Shown: positions 46,371 to 57,663, numbered from the stretch's first letter. The stretch: 64,000 nt of DNA from Silene noctiflora (GCA_009801015.1 VHZZ01003859.1:1-64000), one strand, 5' to 3'. Translations and numbers: made by a program. The notes: generated from the letters alone by a model not told the origin.

Positions 46371-48584
46371 CTTTTATTAATTATCGGTAATTATCTCACA
46401 CACCTGTAGTGGGTATGCTTATAGATATGTGATGTGTAATTATGAGAATTCCTTCTTGTTGTAGTGTTAGCAGCCTTTAGTCTAGCTATGTCTATTGCTA
46501 ATGTTGGTTGGAATGGAATAATGAATTTCTCAACTTGGGGGGGTTAGTTTGCTTAACTTTCTTACGCTTTCGTGTGCATATTCTTTAATATGTCATAAAG
46601 TTTATGAAATTTTCGGGGGGTCGAAGTAGGTTCTCCTATCAATAGGGGCAGCGATTTTTAATCGAGTAACTTTCCTTGTTTCTTTGTTATTCTCATAGTT
46701 AGATAGAGGAGATCCACTGATAAAAAGAAAGCAAAAGCACGCCTCGCTCATGTAAGTACTCCCTTTCTTTTGGATGCAGCATAGAAGCCATCTTCGCCTT
46801 GTCATCTGGCTCCAAGTAAGATAAGAATGGAAGCTCCGGCGGAGCCTCACCCCCTTTCGCATCACGCTTATCTAATAAGTAGACTTAAAGGCGAGGGGCA
46901 AGGAGAGCCCCTTCTATATATGATTTCGACTTGAAAGGTGCTCTGGTGACACATATCTAGTTTCCTTCTCGAGCACAGGGGTCGAACAAGTAGGCCCGCA
47001 ATCCGTACCTAAAGTCTTTGAAAGCATCATAGCACACTTTCGAGCCAAGCCAGCTGCTGAAGACTCTTTCAACAAGACGAACCCTTTATTTACTTATAGG
47101 ATAGGAAGACTTTAGCAAGAAATTTACTCATTTTTTTATTTGGGGAATAGGACGATAAATTATCAGAATGAGATGATAAATGAAATTCCCTTTAAGGATA
47201 AATCAGTTATATGAGATCCCTGAAATAAATTTAGCTTTTAGACGGGGCTCAGGTGGATTTTATCGATTAGAAAAAAAAGCTATGAACACTTTCGTGAAAC
47301 TACGCGTAGGAAAAAGACCCTTTATCGCTGCGTGCGGGTGGGACAAATCAATCTATTGAGAAATCCATTTAATGGGGAAATGCTCCGATATCCATATAGT
47401 ATAGTTAAGTATATGACTGCGCTTAAATGCTATGTCAATTGGTTCCGGAGAGTCCTAACTCGTGAACTAGATAAGAATAGTCTTGGAAACAAACCTCATT
47501 TACGAATCGATTCCCATTGAATAAAAAAGAATTAAGCGCCTCCGCTCTTTCCTTTCGTACCCATTTCGATTAATCCCTTACGAACCCACTTATGCTAAGG
47601 AAACTTTTGCGAAACAACGAGAAGTCTCTTTCGTAGAAAAGCTTTTTTATTAACTTACAGACGATAAAGAAGAAGATTAACCACAGTTCTTCGACTGCCA
47701 TCTCACATTCTGACGATCATAAACAGAGTTTTTTCTTGACTAATTAAAATGATTCAAGCGCTGAAAAGCGAGAAAAGGAGTCGAAATAAAGGAACCCTAT
47801 TAAGAAACTTCCCAAATTTCTTCATTAACCTGGAAAACTGGGCTCGAAAAGACAGTTACTTCCCCAACAGCAGTAGGGTCTACAATCATTATCTTATATC
47901 TCCGTCTACTTAAATGGGCTCGACTTATTGACCTAATCAAAGTCTGATTTTAGCGGGATTCCCTATTTTCCTATTAGAAATCGGGACTAGATTCGTAAAA
48001 TTCTACGGAATTGTATTAATCTTAAGTAAATAAAAGAGCCTAAAATGGTAAAAATCATCTCAATCAATATAGCCCGTTTTACCCGTACAAGAGTCGGAAA
48101 GCCCGGCACTCCCGTTAAGTAAAAGACCAGAATAGTAGTCAAAATACAAGAGGGGTCAAACCGTAAAAAAAGTACAATAAGTCAAGAGTAAGTTTCAAAC
48201 TAGAAGTCATTAGCAAAAACAGAGGGCGGAGAGCAAGCCAGCTCCGAGTCTACCAAGGAAAGGCAAGAGTAAAGAGCCGCTCCTTTCTTTTCTTTGCTAG
48301 CCAAGCCCATTCCCCTTCTTTTTGTATGAGGATGCAGAGTCTCATCGGGTTCGGGCTCAGTCTAATATGGTTTTCGGCGAGATCTAACTTGCTTCTCTAA
48401 GCAAACAGGCAGTAAAAATCAAGATGCGTATCCAATCGTTCACCCAGAATCTTCCTGTGTCTATAAATATGGGGAATTAAGAACAAAGTAAAGAATAAGG
48501 ATCCCGATCAAGCCGGGGGCGCCCATTCATAAGGAGACGACGTATCAGGTCAAAGAACAGTCAGTCACAGAAAGAGACTTCAAA
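46371..48584. other. Gene-free spacer
   Basis: No gene recognised. It holds copy 3 of the hairpin motif (46,503-46,540) and an unrecognised 62-codon plus frame (47,332-47,520). Confidence 0.55.
46503..46540 (+). repeat. Dispersed hairpin motif, copy 3 (loose)
   Basis: It begins GTTGGTTGGAATG and ends TTTCTCAACTTGGG, as copy 1 begins GTTGGTTGGAATG and ends ATCTCAACTTCG. The hairpin loop region differs and the stem is weaker. Confidence 0.4.
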
Positions 48585-48620
48585 GATGCAACGGATGCAG
48601 CGGATGCAGCGAATGGAGCG
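48585..48620 (+). repeat. Four-unit 9-bp tandem repeat (GATGCAGCG)
   Basis: Units: GATGCAACG, GATGCAGCG, GATGCAGCG, AATGGAGCG. In one frame this reads DATDAADAANGA. The same GAAACGGATGCAGCGGAT type of sequence occurs at about 55,217-55,234, where it encodes E-T-D-A-A-D. This small tandem may show how the acidic-coding sequences grow. Confidence 0.8.
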
Positions 48621-49800
48621 AACGATAGAATGATGAAGTGAGCCAAGGGAGGGGGGCTAACGAGTTTACGTACGGAAGCGAGAGGAGGGCACATATGGAA
48701 CATTCGAATTAGATGCTTTGTGTTCATATGTTCGAGGCGCATGCTCTTGGAATAAGTCTTCCTCAGAGATTGTATCGAACGCAGGTTACGATATCGAGAT
48801 ATCTAAAAGAATTATACTAGAAAGTTCAGATTGTATTCGGTAGGCAGGGTTAGATTAGAGCCCAAGCAAGCTAACTAGTTTCACTCGAATTCTTAAAAGA
48901 AGGGACGAAGGTCGTACTTTCAAAAAGCTAGACAGATCGGGAACTTTACTGGAATCCGGGGAATCCGCCCAAGTCTTATTCTAATTAAAAAGAATAAGAT
49001 GGAAGATATAGAAAAGAAGGTTATTTGTTACCTTTATAGATCCGTCCTTTAAAAGCTGGTCTCCTGCTGTATGCGCTAAACGCCCTTTTTTCTTTCTGTT
49101 TAAGAAACTCTTTATAGGAAAAGCCTTCCATCGTCAAGGCTTTTTAAAAAGAGTTTTTTCGCTGTTTTGTGCGTACCATTTTAATTTCCATTGCTCGTCA
49201 AATTAATTACAAGATCTCAGGTCGAGAAGACTGGAACAAGCCCCCTCGTGTTGGTTTTCAAGTCTAAAGTCGAAATCGGGGCGTTGGCCTCAATAGAATA
49301 CCGCCAGTGATCCACAGGTCTCCGATCAGTAAAAAGTCTCAAAGCTTGCTCATTCCTATCCTTTGTAGGCTTAGGCGAGTAACTTATCTGTCTATATAAG
49401 CAAATAGAAGCAGTCTACCTGTAAAAGGAAGGCATCACACAAGTCAGTCAGCGATCGATCTACCTATTAGTAAAAAACTCCTCTAAAACAAGCTTGTGAC
49501 ACATCCTAGAGGACTTCTATTACGCAAAAAAAGGTCATGGCTTGATTAGTTTCCTTGGGCCCGAGTTCCTTTCTTTCTTTTAATTAACGTTATCACTGTA
49601 GCTGTTAAAGGGTCTTTAGCCCCAACCGGGGACCGGTCTTTCGAGCAAGAGGAATCATCTTAACTTGTCTAATTCTAGTGGGACAGCTACTTATAGCTAC
49701 AGGCGAGGGCGAAGAGAAAGCATCTATGCTATGCAAGAGCACTAATTAAAGAGAACTTTTTAAGAACAAGGACCATTTCATTCAGTAAATAGAGAAAGGT
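48621..49800. other. Gene-free spacer
   Basis: No gene, RNA or notable structure seen. Confidence 0.55.
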
Positions 49801-49910
49801 GAAGCTGCGGCTGAACAAGAGGGTCGGGGAAGCAGGCACCGAAAATGCAACGTAGGCAGTTTCAGATGATGGGGGTGATGTTGCAGCCGAAACGAAGTTG
49901 AAATCTTAGT
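49801..49910 (+). repeat. Acidic-coding family locus (EAGTENAT, AVSDDGGDVAAET)
   Basis: Two adjacent registers read EAAAEQEG and then EAGTENAT, a stop, and AVSDDGGDVAAETKLKS. S-D-D-G-G-D-V resembles S-D-V-G-G-E-K near 55,600 and D-S-D-G-G-K near 54,620. No start codon. Confidence 0.4.
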
Positions 49911-50166
49911 TGCTGGTCCGGTTGTCGGTATCAAAGATTACCCATAAACGGCTAAACTGGTACAAAGCTGTCTGTTTAAGTTATCGAATGGTGCTCTTGA
50001 GCTTGGTTCAACGAATGAGTGGATATATCGTTTGGCTTACTGACTAGATGCGCATATTGATTGGTTGGATGACTGACCCTTTACTTTTGATTTAAGATTT
50101 TCACTGAGTGAGAGGAGCTAACGAGAGAATGTTATGAAATAGCTCGACCGGCGAGTGCAGTTCCGG

Positions 50167-50589
50167 TTAGCGCCAACGGGCGGAGTACTTTAGAATTAAA
50201 TAAGACGCGAGCCCACGGTAGCAATAAAAGTGATTGAATTTATTAAATATCATTAACTTACATATAGAAAATCTATTTAAACCGCATCCTAAGGCGCATT
50301 CTGCTCGTCGAGGAAGAATTTGTAGATGAGTTTGCAGCTGGTACCGATGATGGGTAGGCAAGATGAACCCTTTCATCCCTCCCTTGATTATTCTTAATTG
50401 ATCTGAAACTGCATTTCCAAAAGCAGCTTCTGTAAAGGTAGGAGATACCCGATTAAAATAATAGAAGTAAAGTGTAATATTACAGGTATATTTTGAATAG
50501 AACCCTTCTTTTCTTTCTACTCTATTATCACGGGATGCCGCATCTGCTATTTCTGCCACGTCTTCGGCTGGAACTTCAAATGATGCTGA
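50167..50589 (-). CDS. Hypothetical 130-aa frame beginning with acidic-family sequence
   Basis: A minus-strand frame, open from 50,589. The possible GTG start at 50,559 gives 130 residues. It opens SASFEVPAEDVAEIADAASR, typical of the acidic-coding family, and at about residues 42-54 has PTFTEAAFGNAVSD, again like F-T-E-V-N-E-A near 55,530. The remainder is aromatic and basic without known domains. It is the longest frame that carries two family motifs in one register. Real expression is not supported by any visible signal. Confidence 0.3.
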   Translation of the reverse strand, partial: SASFEVPAEDVAEIADAASRDNRVERKEGFYSKYTCNITLYFYYFNRVSPTFTEAAFGNAVSDQLRIIKGGMKGFILPTHHRYQLQTHLQILPRRAECALGCGLNRFSICKLMIFNKFNHFYCYRGLASYLILKYSARWR

Positions 50590-51543
50590 TTAGTCTTCTT
50601 TTGCTGGACCCAACCCGAAAAATCTTGGGGATTTCCTCGATTAAAAGATTACAATAAAACAGACAAAGGGTGCTTTTCCTCAAAGTAAAGTAGACTCATT
50701 CCCTTGGTTTTTCTTTTACTTGCTAGCCTGACACGCAATTATGCTAGAACTGCTCCTTCGGCTACTTACTCAGGAACTTGCTACGGTTACCGTTTCTCTT
50801 TAGTAGTTTTCCTATACTCACAATCAGAAAAAGGCCTTTTGACTTGACTCTCTTGAAAGAGCCTCGTCCAACGCGAGCGGACTAGCTTCTTCTCCTGAAA
50901 AAAGGAGCGATGGGAACATCAAAAACAGGGGCATTTACTGTTGTTTTTTAAAAAAAGCAGTGAAATATGTTAAAAACTGGACGTATTCGAACAACGACCC
51001 GTCTAATAAGAGTTCTTGGTGACTTGATAAAGACTTCGTGGGTGGGTACAGTACTTCGAGAGTTAAGGGGTCGAAGCAAGTACTTTCCTTCTCCAGAGGG
51101 TAGTTGGTAGAAGGTTGACTTCCAGCCATAACTTGCTTTTGTTTTTTTTTTTCAAATTAGCTCATAAACTCAAACTAACTCTCTTTCTATACTTGTGGCT
51201 ATGCTTTCTTGAAAAAACTTATTCGTGAGTTGAGTGAAAGAAAGTCAACTGAACAAGCAAGTCCCTCGTAACATCAAACCCCTTCTGCTCCCTCTCTCTT
51301 GTAATCAAGCCTTTCATTCTTATCCCCTTGGTACTCCCTAAATATAATATAAAAGCTATGGTTGAAGTAGCAGGATCCGGTTTCCATGCTTGGGCTCTTT
51401 ACCAATAAAGTAACGATTTATCTTTGTTTACAATTCGGAAAACAGCATCTATCTTCAAACTTCAAAAAGGTAAGGTTTGAGTAGAGAGCATGAAACTTTA
51501 CCCGAGACTTAGCCCCCTATAGGCTGAAACTATGCCTGCTTAA

Positions 51544-51606
51544 TTTCTACTCGAAGAAGCATCTGATCAAGCAGTGAAAGCAGTTCCAGTGGAAGAAGTA
51601 GTATGA
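51544..51606 (+). repeat. Acidic-coding family locus (EASDQAVKAVPVEEVV)
   Basis: Open for 20 codons. It reads FLLEEASDQAVKAVPVEEVV and then TGA at 51,604-51,606. The alternating Ala/Val with Glu/Lys matches other members. Confidence 0.4.
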
Positions 51607-51821
51607 GTCTTAACGGTCATCACTAAACGGGATGTCGAATCCTGGTTTTGCTGGATGAGAAGGACTTGGCTAGATAATAGGTTTTTCAGAAGGATAAGGA
51701 CTGGCTTTACTAATTTATATTCAGCACTAGGGTTGAAATCTCCTGCCTGTCCTTTTCTTGGGCGAGAGAAAAGAGTCACTCGTGTGCCACATCCTTAAGC
51801 AGTTTCGTCCCAGCATCACTT

Positions 51822-52097
51822 TCAGGTAGGAACCCTCATTACAAGGTACTTTTTCTCTCTCTGGTTACCCGGGCAGGGAGGTATGGGGCATAGCCCGCGA
51901 CAAGCAACGAAATTTGATGCTAGGCCTTGGGTACAACCCTCACATCTGAAATTCGTTTTAGCTTTTCTTTTAAGCCGCGTTAATAAGGGGAGAGCTCGGT
52001 CCCATGGGGAATCAAAAAGTTTAAAAAGAAGCTCCTTTGCAGCATAAATGGTCATCAATTGCACGTAAGAAGCATTGTGTGTAATCAATGATTTCAC
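51822..52097 (-). CDS. Hypothetical 91-codon Cys-containing frame
   Basis: A minus-strand frame with a GTG start. The N-terminal half (NASYVQLMTIYAAKELLFKL and on) could be helical. The second half has Cys at C-E-G-C, then C-R-G-L-C and P-P-C-P, a spacing that could suggest metal binding, but no known finger fits. No family recognised. Confidence 0.15.
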   Translation of the reverse strand: MKSLITHNASYVQLMTIYAAKELLFKLFDSPWDRALPLLTRLKRKAKTNFRCEGCTQGLASNFVACRGLCPIPPCPGNQREKKYLVMRVPT

Positions 52098-54530
52098 TGT
52101 TTCGAGAGGTCAAGAAGATAAGCTACGTTTAGTCTTAGGATAGGCGGATAGGCGTGTTCGCTTTATCATATAAAGAAGTTCGCTCGTTGAAGTATAATGT
52201 AGACGCGGTTCAAAGCTTTCGTGCATCTGAAAAGAGAAGACGAGTGGCGTGTCTATCCCGGACTGCTCACAAATTCGCTACGGTGGTTTCAGTTTGCGCG
52301 TACCGGAGAAAGGGAAGTTGGCTTATCTCTCATTATTGGTAGGAGCAAAAAAGAGGAAAGAGATCGACTTAATTTCTATAGCTTACATAGATAAGAGAAT
52401 TTTGTAAAGAGGAAAAAGGAGAAGGTAAATACGTTCACCGGGGCTTCGATTACCAACTCCCCTATTCTAAGTTTCAGAAGAGGTTCTTCATTCGGGCATA
52501 GACAGCGGCAATTAGATCACAAGCGAAATCCCCAATAAAGATAAAAAATGGAATTATTTACTTTTGAAAAATGTCCGTAAAATCTAAGACTTCTAGTTCA
52601 CAAGCATAAAACAACCCCGCAAAAATGCCTCGGCCAGCAGTCGTGAGATTTCTTTCCTAAGATTGGTCGGGAAGTATTCGCGCAGGTGGAAAGAACCTAA
52701 GCCTGCTTCGGTCCCATATGTATCCCAGATGGATATCCGCACTTCGTTCTTTTCGAGGTGCACAATCTGTCCTTGGCTAAAAAATTCTTCGGGGTTATGT
52801 CTATATTTATATTTAGACATTTCACAAACAAAGGACTCTATTGCATTTTTCTTCCCCCGGTTGAGTCATTTCATTGTTTGTCTTAATAAGACCACTTTTA
52901 GCGATCCAAATACCGGGTTGGGACGACTGGGAAAGATAGACTTAGATCTGCTGGATAATCAGGTAGATTGAGGGCATTGTAGGCCATTATTGGATCTGCG
53001 GTGGGTTGCAAGCCCGCTCCCCTTGCTTGAAAGCGGTCGAGTTTGTTAGCGACAGGAAGCATGCTGTAGAGTTAACTTCGGGATGCACGGGTGAAGCAAA
53101 TAAGATCGGGGACCGCATTCGTTCTTTAGTCGTGCGCTTCGTCTCAATCGTGCCATTTGTTGTCGCTACTGGGTTGGTGCTATGGTTACGGCGAGGAAAG
53201 AAGTGACTACTGACGCAGGTTCGAGTCCTGTCTTTGCTTTTCTTTCACTCGCTAACTCAACTTGAAGTTAGACTCTTCTCTAGGACAATGGAAGGCTCTT
53301 AAATTTCCGGAGTAGATTTTCTATTCCCATGAGGGGCCCCTCGTGTAGGTTGATCTGAGGTTCGAGCGGTTGAATTAGTAGGGAACTTTACCATAATACT
53401 GGTATTTAGTAAGTGAAAATATCCATAGTTAACGAACGGGCCCGTTCCCCGACCCCCTCCTGTGGTGGAGGCAAGAAGGTCTTCTGGCCTTACTGCAGTT
53501 AAGAACGAAGTTCCTCTTTTTAACCATTAGGACTTACTCAACGTTTTACTCACCATAACCTTAATCGTATGCAATTGCGTTTTCTTACTAAAGAAATCTG
53601 GAGAACGTACCCTTGGTGATGGTGGATAGAAAGGGCTTCGCTCCTTATCCTTTGGCGTATACCCCAGCCTAGTAGGAAAGTGCAGTCTCTCTTTCCCCAG
53701 TAAAGTAAGCTAGTTTTCTTGTCTCATTATGTAGAAAGAAAGGTTGTGAAAAAGCTTGGTTTAAATCTCTCCGTCTTATTATCAATATACGACGAAAAAG
53801 ATTCTTTCTACATACAATATCCACAATACAATAGGGGTTGATACTGTAAAGGAGAGTAGGTGTGTGGGCTTTAGGGCTTTGCTTTAAGGGCTTAATAGCT
53901 CGAAATCGTAACTTTCACAATCACCACAGGAGGGCAGAGTTCGCTTTAATCTCTTTAAATTGAGTTTGAGAAAGACATGAGAGTTAAGAGGCGATAAGCC
54001 CAGATTTTTGGATTAATCGACCCTGTTTGTGTAAAGAATGTCCGGAACCAAAGGAGGGTCTGGGGCTTCTTTATGCCCCTAGTGATATATTCTAGTAAAG
54101 TCGGAAAATTCTTCGAATTTAAAAGATGAAGCGGTTTATGATGCTTTTTATGATGCGGGAAAGTAAAGGATAGACGGGTCCAATTCTAATCCTTTAATCC
54201 TGCCTTCTATCTTGCTTGTGGACCCGAGAAGCTACTTCTAAAGCAGCTACGGGAGAGGGCGAAGACGTTTATTTTATGGTGTTGGAAAGACGGGTCTATT
54301 TAATCTCTTAATATCACTAAGACTTTGGCTAATCGGGGACCTTTTCCTTTGTAAATTTTTAAAAATCAGTCTAAATGAACCAATAAAACAAGGAACCTTT
54401 CTATACTTAGGCCTTGTCTTTTGGGGTGTTGGGTTTGAAGTGAGTGCCTCGTTTTCTCTTTTAGAACCAGTCTCATCACAATAAGACGTATCAGACCGAG
54501 AAATGTCATACTTTTAACAGGCGGACCAAG
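52098..54530. other. Gene-free spacer
   Basis: No gene recognised. The frames at 52,593-52,820 (minus), 52,663-52,971 (plus) and 53,006-53,206 (plus) overlap or lack motifs. A T-arm-like string at 53,215-53,231 is not a complete tRNA. Confidence 0.5.
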
Positions 54531-54540
54531 AACCGGTGAT

Positions 54541-54650
54541 CGAAAAGATCAAGCAGCTGACGGAGTCAAAGACGATGAACCTGTTTCAGAAGTAGCTTTT
54601 TACAGATGCAGATTCAGATGGTGGAAAAAGGGGGTCCCATTTAGGAAATC
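54541..54650 (+). repeat. Acidic-coding family locus (DQAADGVKDDEPVSEVAF)
   Basis: It reads DRKDQAADGVKDDEPVSEVA and, in the next register, FTDADSDGGK. It is the left end of the dense cluster that runs to 55,766. Confidence 0.45.
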
Positions 54651-55016
54651 CTACTTAATAACCAATAGGAAACCTATATCCTCTACAAGATACCAGTTCG
54701 ACAAGAAAAGCCATAACCCCACTGCTGCCTGACGAGCTGGACTAGAACCCAAATCTACCGAAGAAAGTCAGTCAAAATCTTTAAAATGGGCAACTTTCCC
54801 CGTATCGAACTTCCTCTCTTTCAAGGGCAGACAACCCACCTCTTCATGCCCGAAAACATCTACTAGATGAGAATTTTCATTTTTAAGATTTGAAGTCCTA
54901 AAATACCGCATTCTTTAAAAAAGTTTCGTTGAAAAGTCTGTTTCTGAAGGCAGCAAAAGGGATTAGTGTCGAAAATCACCGGGTTTTTAAAAATGTGACA
55001 CCTGAAAGGGCCGGAC

Positions 55017-55260
55017 ATGAAAGAAAACGAAGTCGATTCAAAAGAAGTAGCCGATGAAACTGTCGATGTCGAAGAAGTGGAGTCAGAAAGAAAGTACAGC
55101 CGAAGGCGGCCAGACAGCTGTTGAAATTCCAGAAGTAGTAGCTGACCCAGCACTGGAAGACAGAGTCGAAGTAATAGAAGGCAAAGCAGTCTCAGTTACC
55201 GCCGATGCTTTTTCTGAAACGGATGCAGCGGATCCAGTTTTTGCTAATAGTGTTGGGTAG
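55017..55260 (+). repeat. Acidic-coding family, cluster part 1
   Basis: From ATG 55,017 one register reads MKENEVDSKEVADETVDVEE. A second register, open from 55,054 to TAG at 55,258-55,260, reads TAVEIPEVVADPALEDRVEV and then IEGKAVSVTADAFSETDAAD. This is the best-preserved long member, with about 45 continuous acidic residues. The motifs D-P-A-L-E-D-R, E-V-I-E-G-K-A and D-A-F-S-E-T-D recur at other loci. A minus-strand frame here (55,083-55,271) is a shadow. Confidence 0.5.
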
Positions 55261-55304
55261 GACCTCCCCAAAGCAGAACTTTCATTGTCATACTTTGAAA
55301 TGAG

Positions 55305-55469
55305 ATGGCAATGCTAGGCTCGGCAGGAGATAAAGTTTCTCCTGAGAAAGTCGATCAAGACGAAGTCGTCAATCCAGCAGCAGCAGAAGATGAGGCAGCG
55401 GTAACATCGGGGGTCGAGCTGGATTCACCGGCCTTTCCAGATCTAGAGGATACCGATATCGAGTTTTGA
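55305..55469 (+). repeat. Acidic-coding family, cluster part 2 (ATG-started, 54 aa)
   Basis: ATG at 55,305 to TGA at 55,467-55,469. The product begins MAMLGSAGDKVSPEKVDQDE, then VVNPAAAEDEAAVTSGVELD, and ends PDLEDTDIEF. It is very acidic and without hydrophobic stretches. It is the only cluster member with ATG and stop bounding a fully acidic frame. If any member is still translated, this is a candidate. No promoter is seen upstream. Confidence 0.45.
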
Positions 55470-55526
55470 CGACCAACAACTCTCAGAAAAAAAGACGCAA
55501 TCAAAGATCATGATGGACTAGCTTTT

Positions 55527-55614
55527 TACCGAAGTCAATGAAGCTGATTCCGAAACAGCAGCTGTAGCAGATGTTTTTGATGCTTCTGATGTTGGGGGAG
55601 AAAAGTTCGACTAA
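55527..55614 (+). repeat. Acidic-coding family, cluster part 3
   Basis: It reads FTEVNEADSETAAVADVFDA and then SDVGGEKFD and TAA. It is similar to F-T-D-A-D-S-D-G-G-K at 54,541-54,650. CTTTTTAC precedes the motif in both, which suggests related copies at the DNA level. Confidence 0.45.
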
Positions 55615-55691
55615 AAATGGATATCATTTTACATACATATTATAGGAATCTTTCACGGAAACCTGATCCTATTAGAATATAATCAATCAAA

Positions 55692-55766
55692 TATGAGTTT
55701 GATCCGGGCTTAGAAGCAAGGCTAGCTATCTGCTTCACACATAAGGGTTTAACAAAAGAAAAGTAA
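55692..55766 (+). repeat. Acidic-coding family, cluster part 4 (EFDPGLEARLA)
   Basis: Open: YEFDPGLEARLAICFTHKGL and then TKEK and TAA. D-P-G-L-E-A-R-L parallels D-P-A-L-E-D-R-V at about 55,147, and F-D-P-G-x-E recurs at 57,957-58,022. Confidence 0.42.
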
Positions 55767-56890
55767 AGGAAAGACGGAAAACGTCACATTGCCTTATTCC
55801 ACTGACGCGGTTTCTTTGCAGGTTGTCAGTAAGCAGTAAGTAGCTCAAAGGTGCACAGGCATACGTGTAAATTTAATCCTAAATAGTCTATAGATAGGCG
55901 AGCAAGAGCCTTATACAATAATATACACAAGGGAATAAATCCAAGCATCGAGGGGTTTACCCCACACCTTACACCTTCAAGGCAACCACCTTAATTGAAA
56001 GCAACCGAAGGTGGGTCAATAGTAGACCAAGGCGAGTTGGCTGTTGTAACTGTTAAAGATAAGGGCACAAAGGCAAAAGGAGCGTTTTAACTGAAAAGGC
56101 TAGGCCTGTCGCATGAGCGCATTCTACGAGAGAAACTGGAGGCATTCACGCATGAAGCTAGGTAGGTTTCTGGCTTTCGCTTTGGAACAGCAAGTGTAAT
56201 GGCTCTAGTTTGTTAACTCCCATAGAGTAGGGTCCAATTCTTCATTATTGGCCGATCCTAACCTTCGTTCTGAGGTCGTGGAATATCATAAACCTTATTC
56301 ATTAAAAGCGGTATCACGTTCGTCTCGCGCTACTTCTCTTAAAATAAGATAGGGAATAATAAAAAGCCGCATTCAAACTTAAAACTGGGAATCAAGAAGC
56401 AAACAAAGCATTTAAAACAAGAGTGCCCTATGCCTTTCCTTAAATGTCCCTATTAAATTATTTTAATTCTCTTTTCTCTCAAGAGATCGGTTTCGCGCCA
56501 ATTCTTTTCATGTAAGGTTTCCGGGCTTTTTGTTCGACGGAATGAGTCTAAATAGCGTGTTTGGGGCTAAATTGGTTCCCCTTCTCGCATCTAAAGCTCG
56601 CTTTGAAAGCTTTTTGCGCAACAAGAAAGTTGCAAGTTAATCGATGTCAAAGAAGACGTCTGCGATCCCTGTCCGATCGGGTAACCTAATCGCTTTTATG
56701 TCGAATTCTCGCGGTTTCATTAAAAGATGACATCTTATTTATTTGGTCAAATCACTTATGAAATGGTCGAATGACGAAAATCCCCGGGTTGGTAGGTAAA
56801 GGCGCACTCTCTGGATCCTGGCTCTGGAAAGACTTGCTTGGGCGGGGACTGCCTTTGAGTAGACTATCGAGCCTGCTTTCGCACCTCCCC
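55767..56890. other. Gene-free spacer
   Basis: No gene, RNA or clear repeat seen. Confidence 0.55.
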
Positions 56891-56894
56891 TAAT

Positions 56895-56980
56895 TCATGT
56901 TCTGAATGTCTCAACTTCGTCGGCAAAAGCTTCATCTGATATTGGTACCAGTCCCGCCATTTGTTCTGTTTTCCTTGTTT
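56895..56980 (-). repeat. Acidic-coding family locus (ISDEAFADEVETF)
   Basis: The minus-strand frame reads KTEQMAGLVPISDEAFADEV and then ETFRT and TGA. D-E-A-F-A-D-E-V is close to the E-A-F-x-D and F-A-D-E-A motifs at 23.4 and 35.4 kb. The first ATG falls just before the acidic part. A 9-bp tandem (TTTTCCTTG twice, 56,969-56,986) covers its start. Confidence 0.42.
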
Positions 56981-57062
56981 TCCTTGATCTACTTTGTGAT
57001 CAGGTCGAATTAGTTATTCTGTTGGCACTTCTTATTCTTCCTCTTTTCCTTTCCTTTCTTTG

Positions 57063-57134
57063 GCCCTGTCCGAAGGCTCGGCATCAGTAGGAAAAGATGT
57101 ACCAGCCGAAAGTGAGCAAGTCCCAGTAGCATAA
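57063..57134 (+). repeat. Acidic-coding family locus (GKDVPAESEQVPVA)
   Basis: The frame reads EGSASVGKDVPAESEQVPVA and then TAA at 57,132-57,134. A further short trace, D-K-V-D-A-T-Y-E-A-V, lies at about 57,221-57,250. Confidence 0.38.
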
Positions 57135-57663
57135 GTCTCATACCTATGAGTCTAATACCGAAACGGGTAGCCGGCGTCTTCTATCTATCTATAAGCAAAC
57201 TAAGAAAGCCAAGTTTTCGAAACAGACAAAGTTGATGCAACGTATGAAGCAGTTTAAGCTTTTTTTTGGAACGAAAGGCCCTTTTATTATCATCCTAGAC
57301 CTAACCTTTCTTTCTAATAAGATACCTTCCTTTACTACTTTAAGTACCGCTACAGAAAGTATGGGCAACAGAATTGCTAGCCGGGTGCACTACTACTACA
57401 GCACTACTATTATTTTATTTAGGCTTATGTCCGGAACGAGCGAGTGGGGGCGATAGCGGGTTCGACTGTTAAGGATAGGAATACCCTTCCTTTTATAATA
57501 TAATTATAATGAAAATGTGAGCCATAGAGCCGGGTACCAGATCTTTGACCTATATGGAGCCCGCATTTCTCTTAAAATATAGTAGTTAGGAAGTCTTACC
57601 TTATGGAAAAAGGGCAAATGGCATACGGTACGCTACTTTTGGGCTGTTTAACATCTTCCGTTG

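Noticed and set aside
53215-53231. T-arm-like GCAGG-TTCGAGT-CCTGT
   Set aside because: No matching 5' acceptor or anticodon arm within 60-80 bases upstream.
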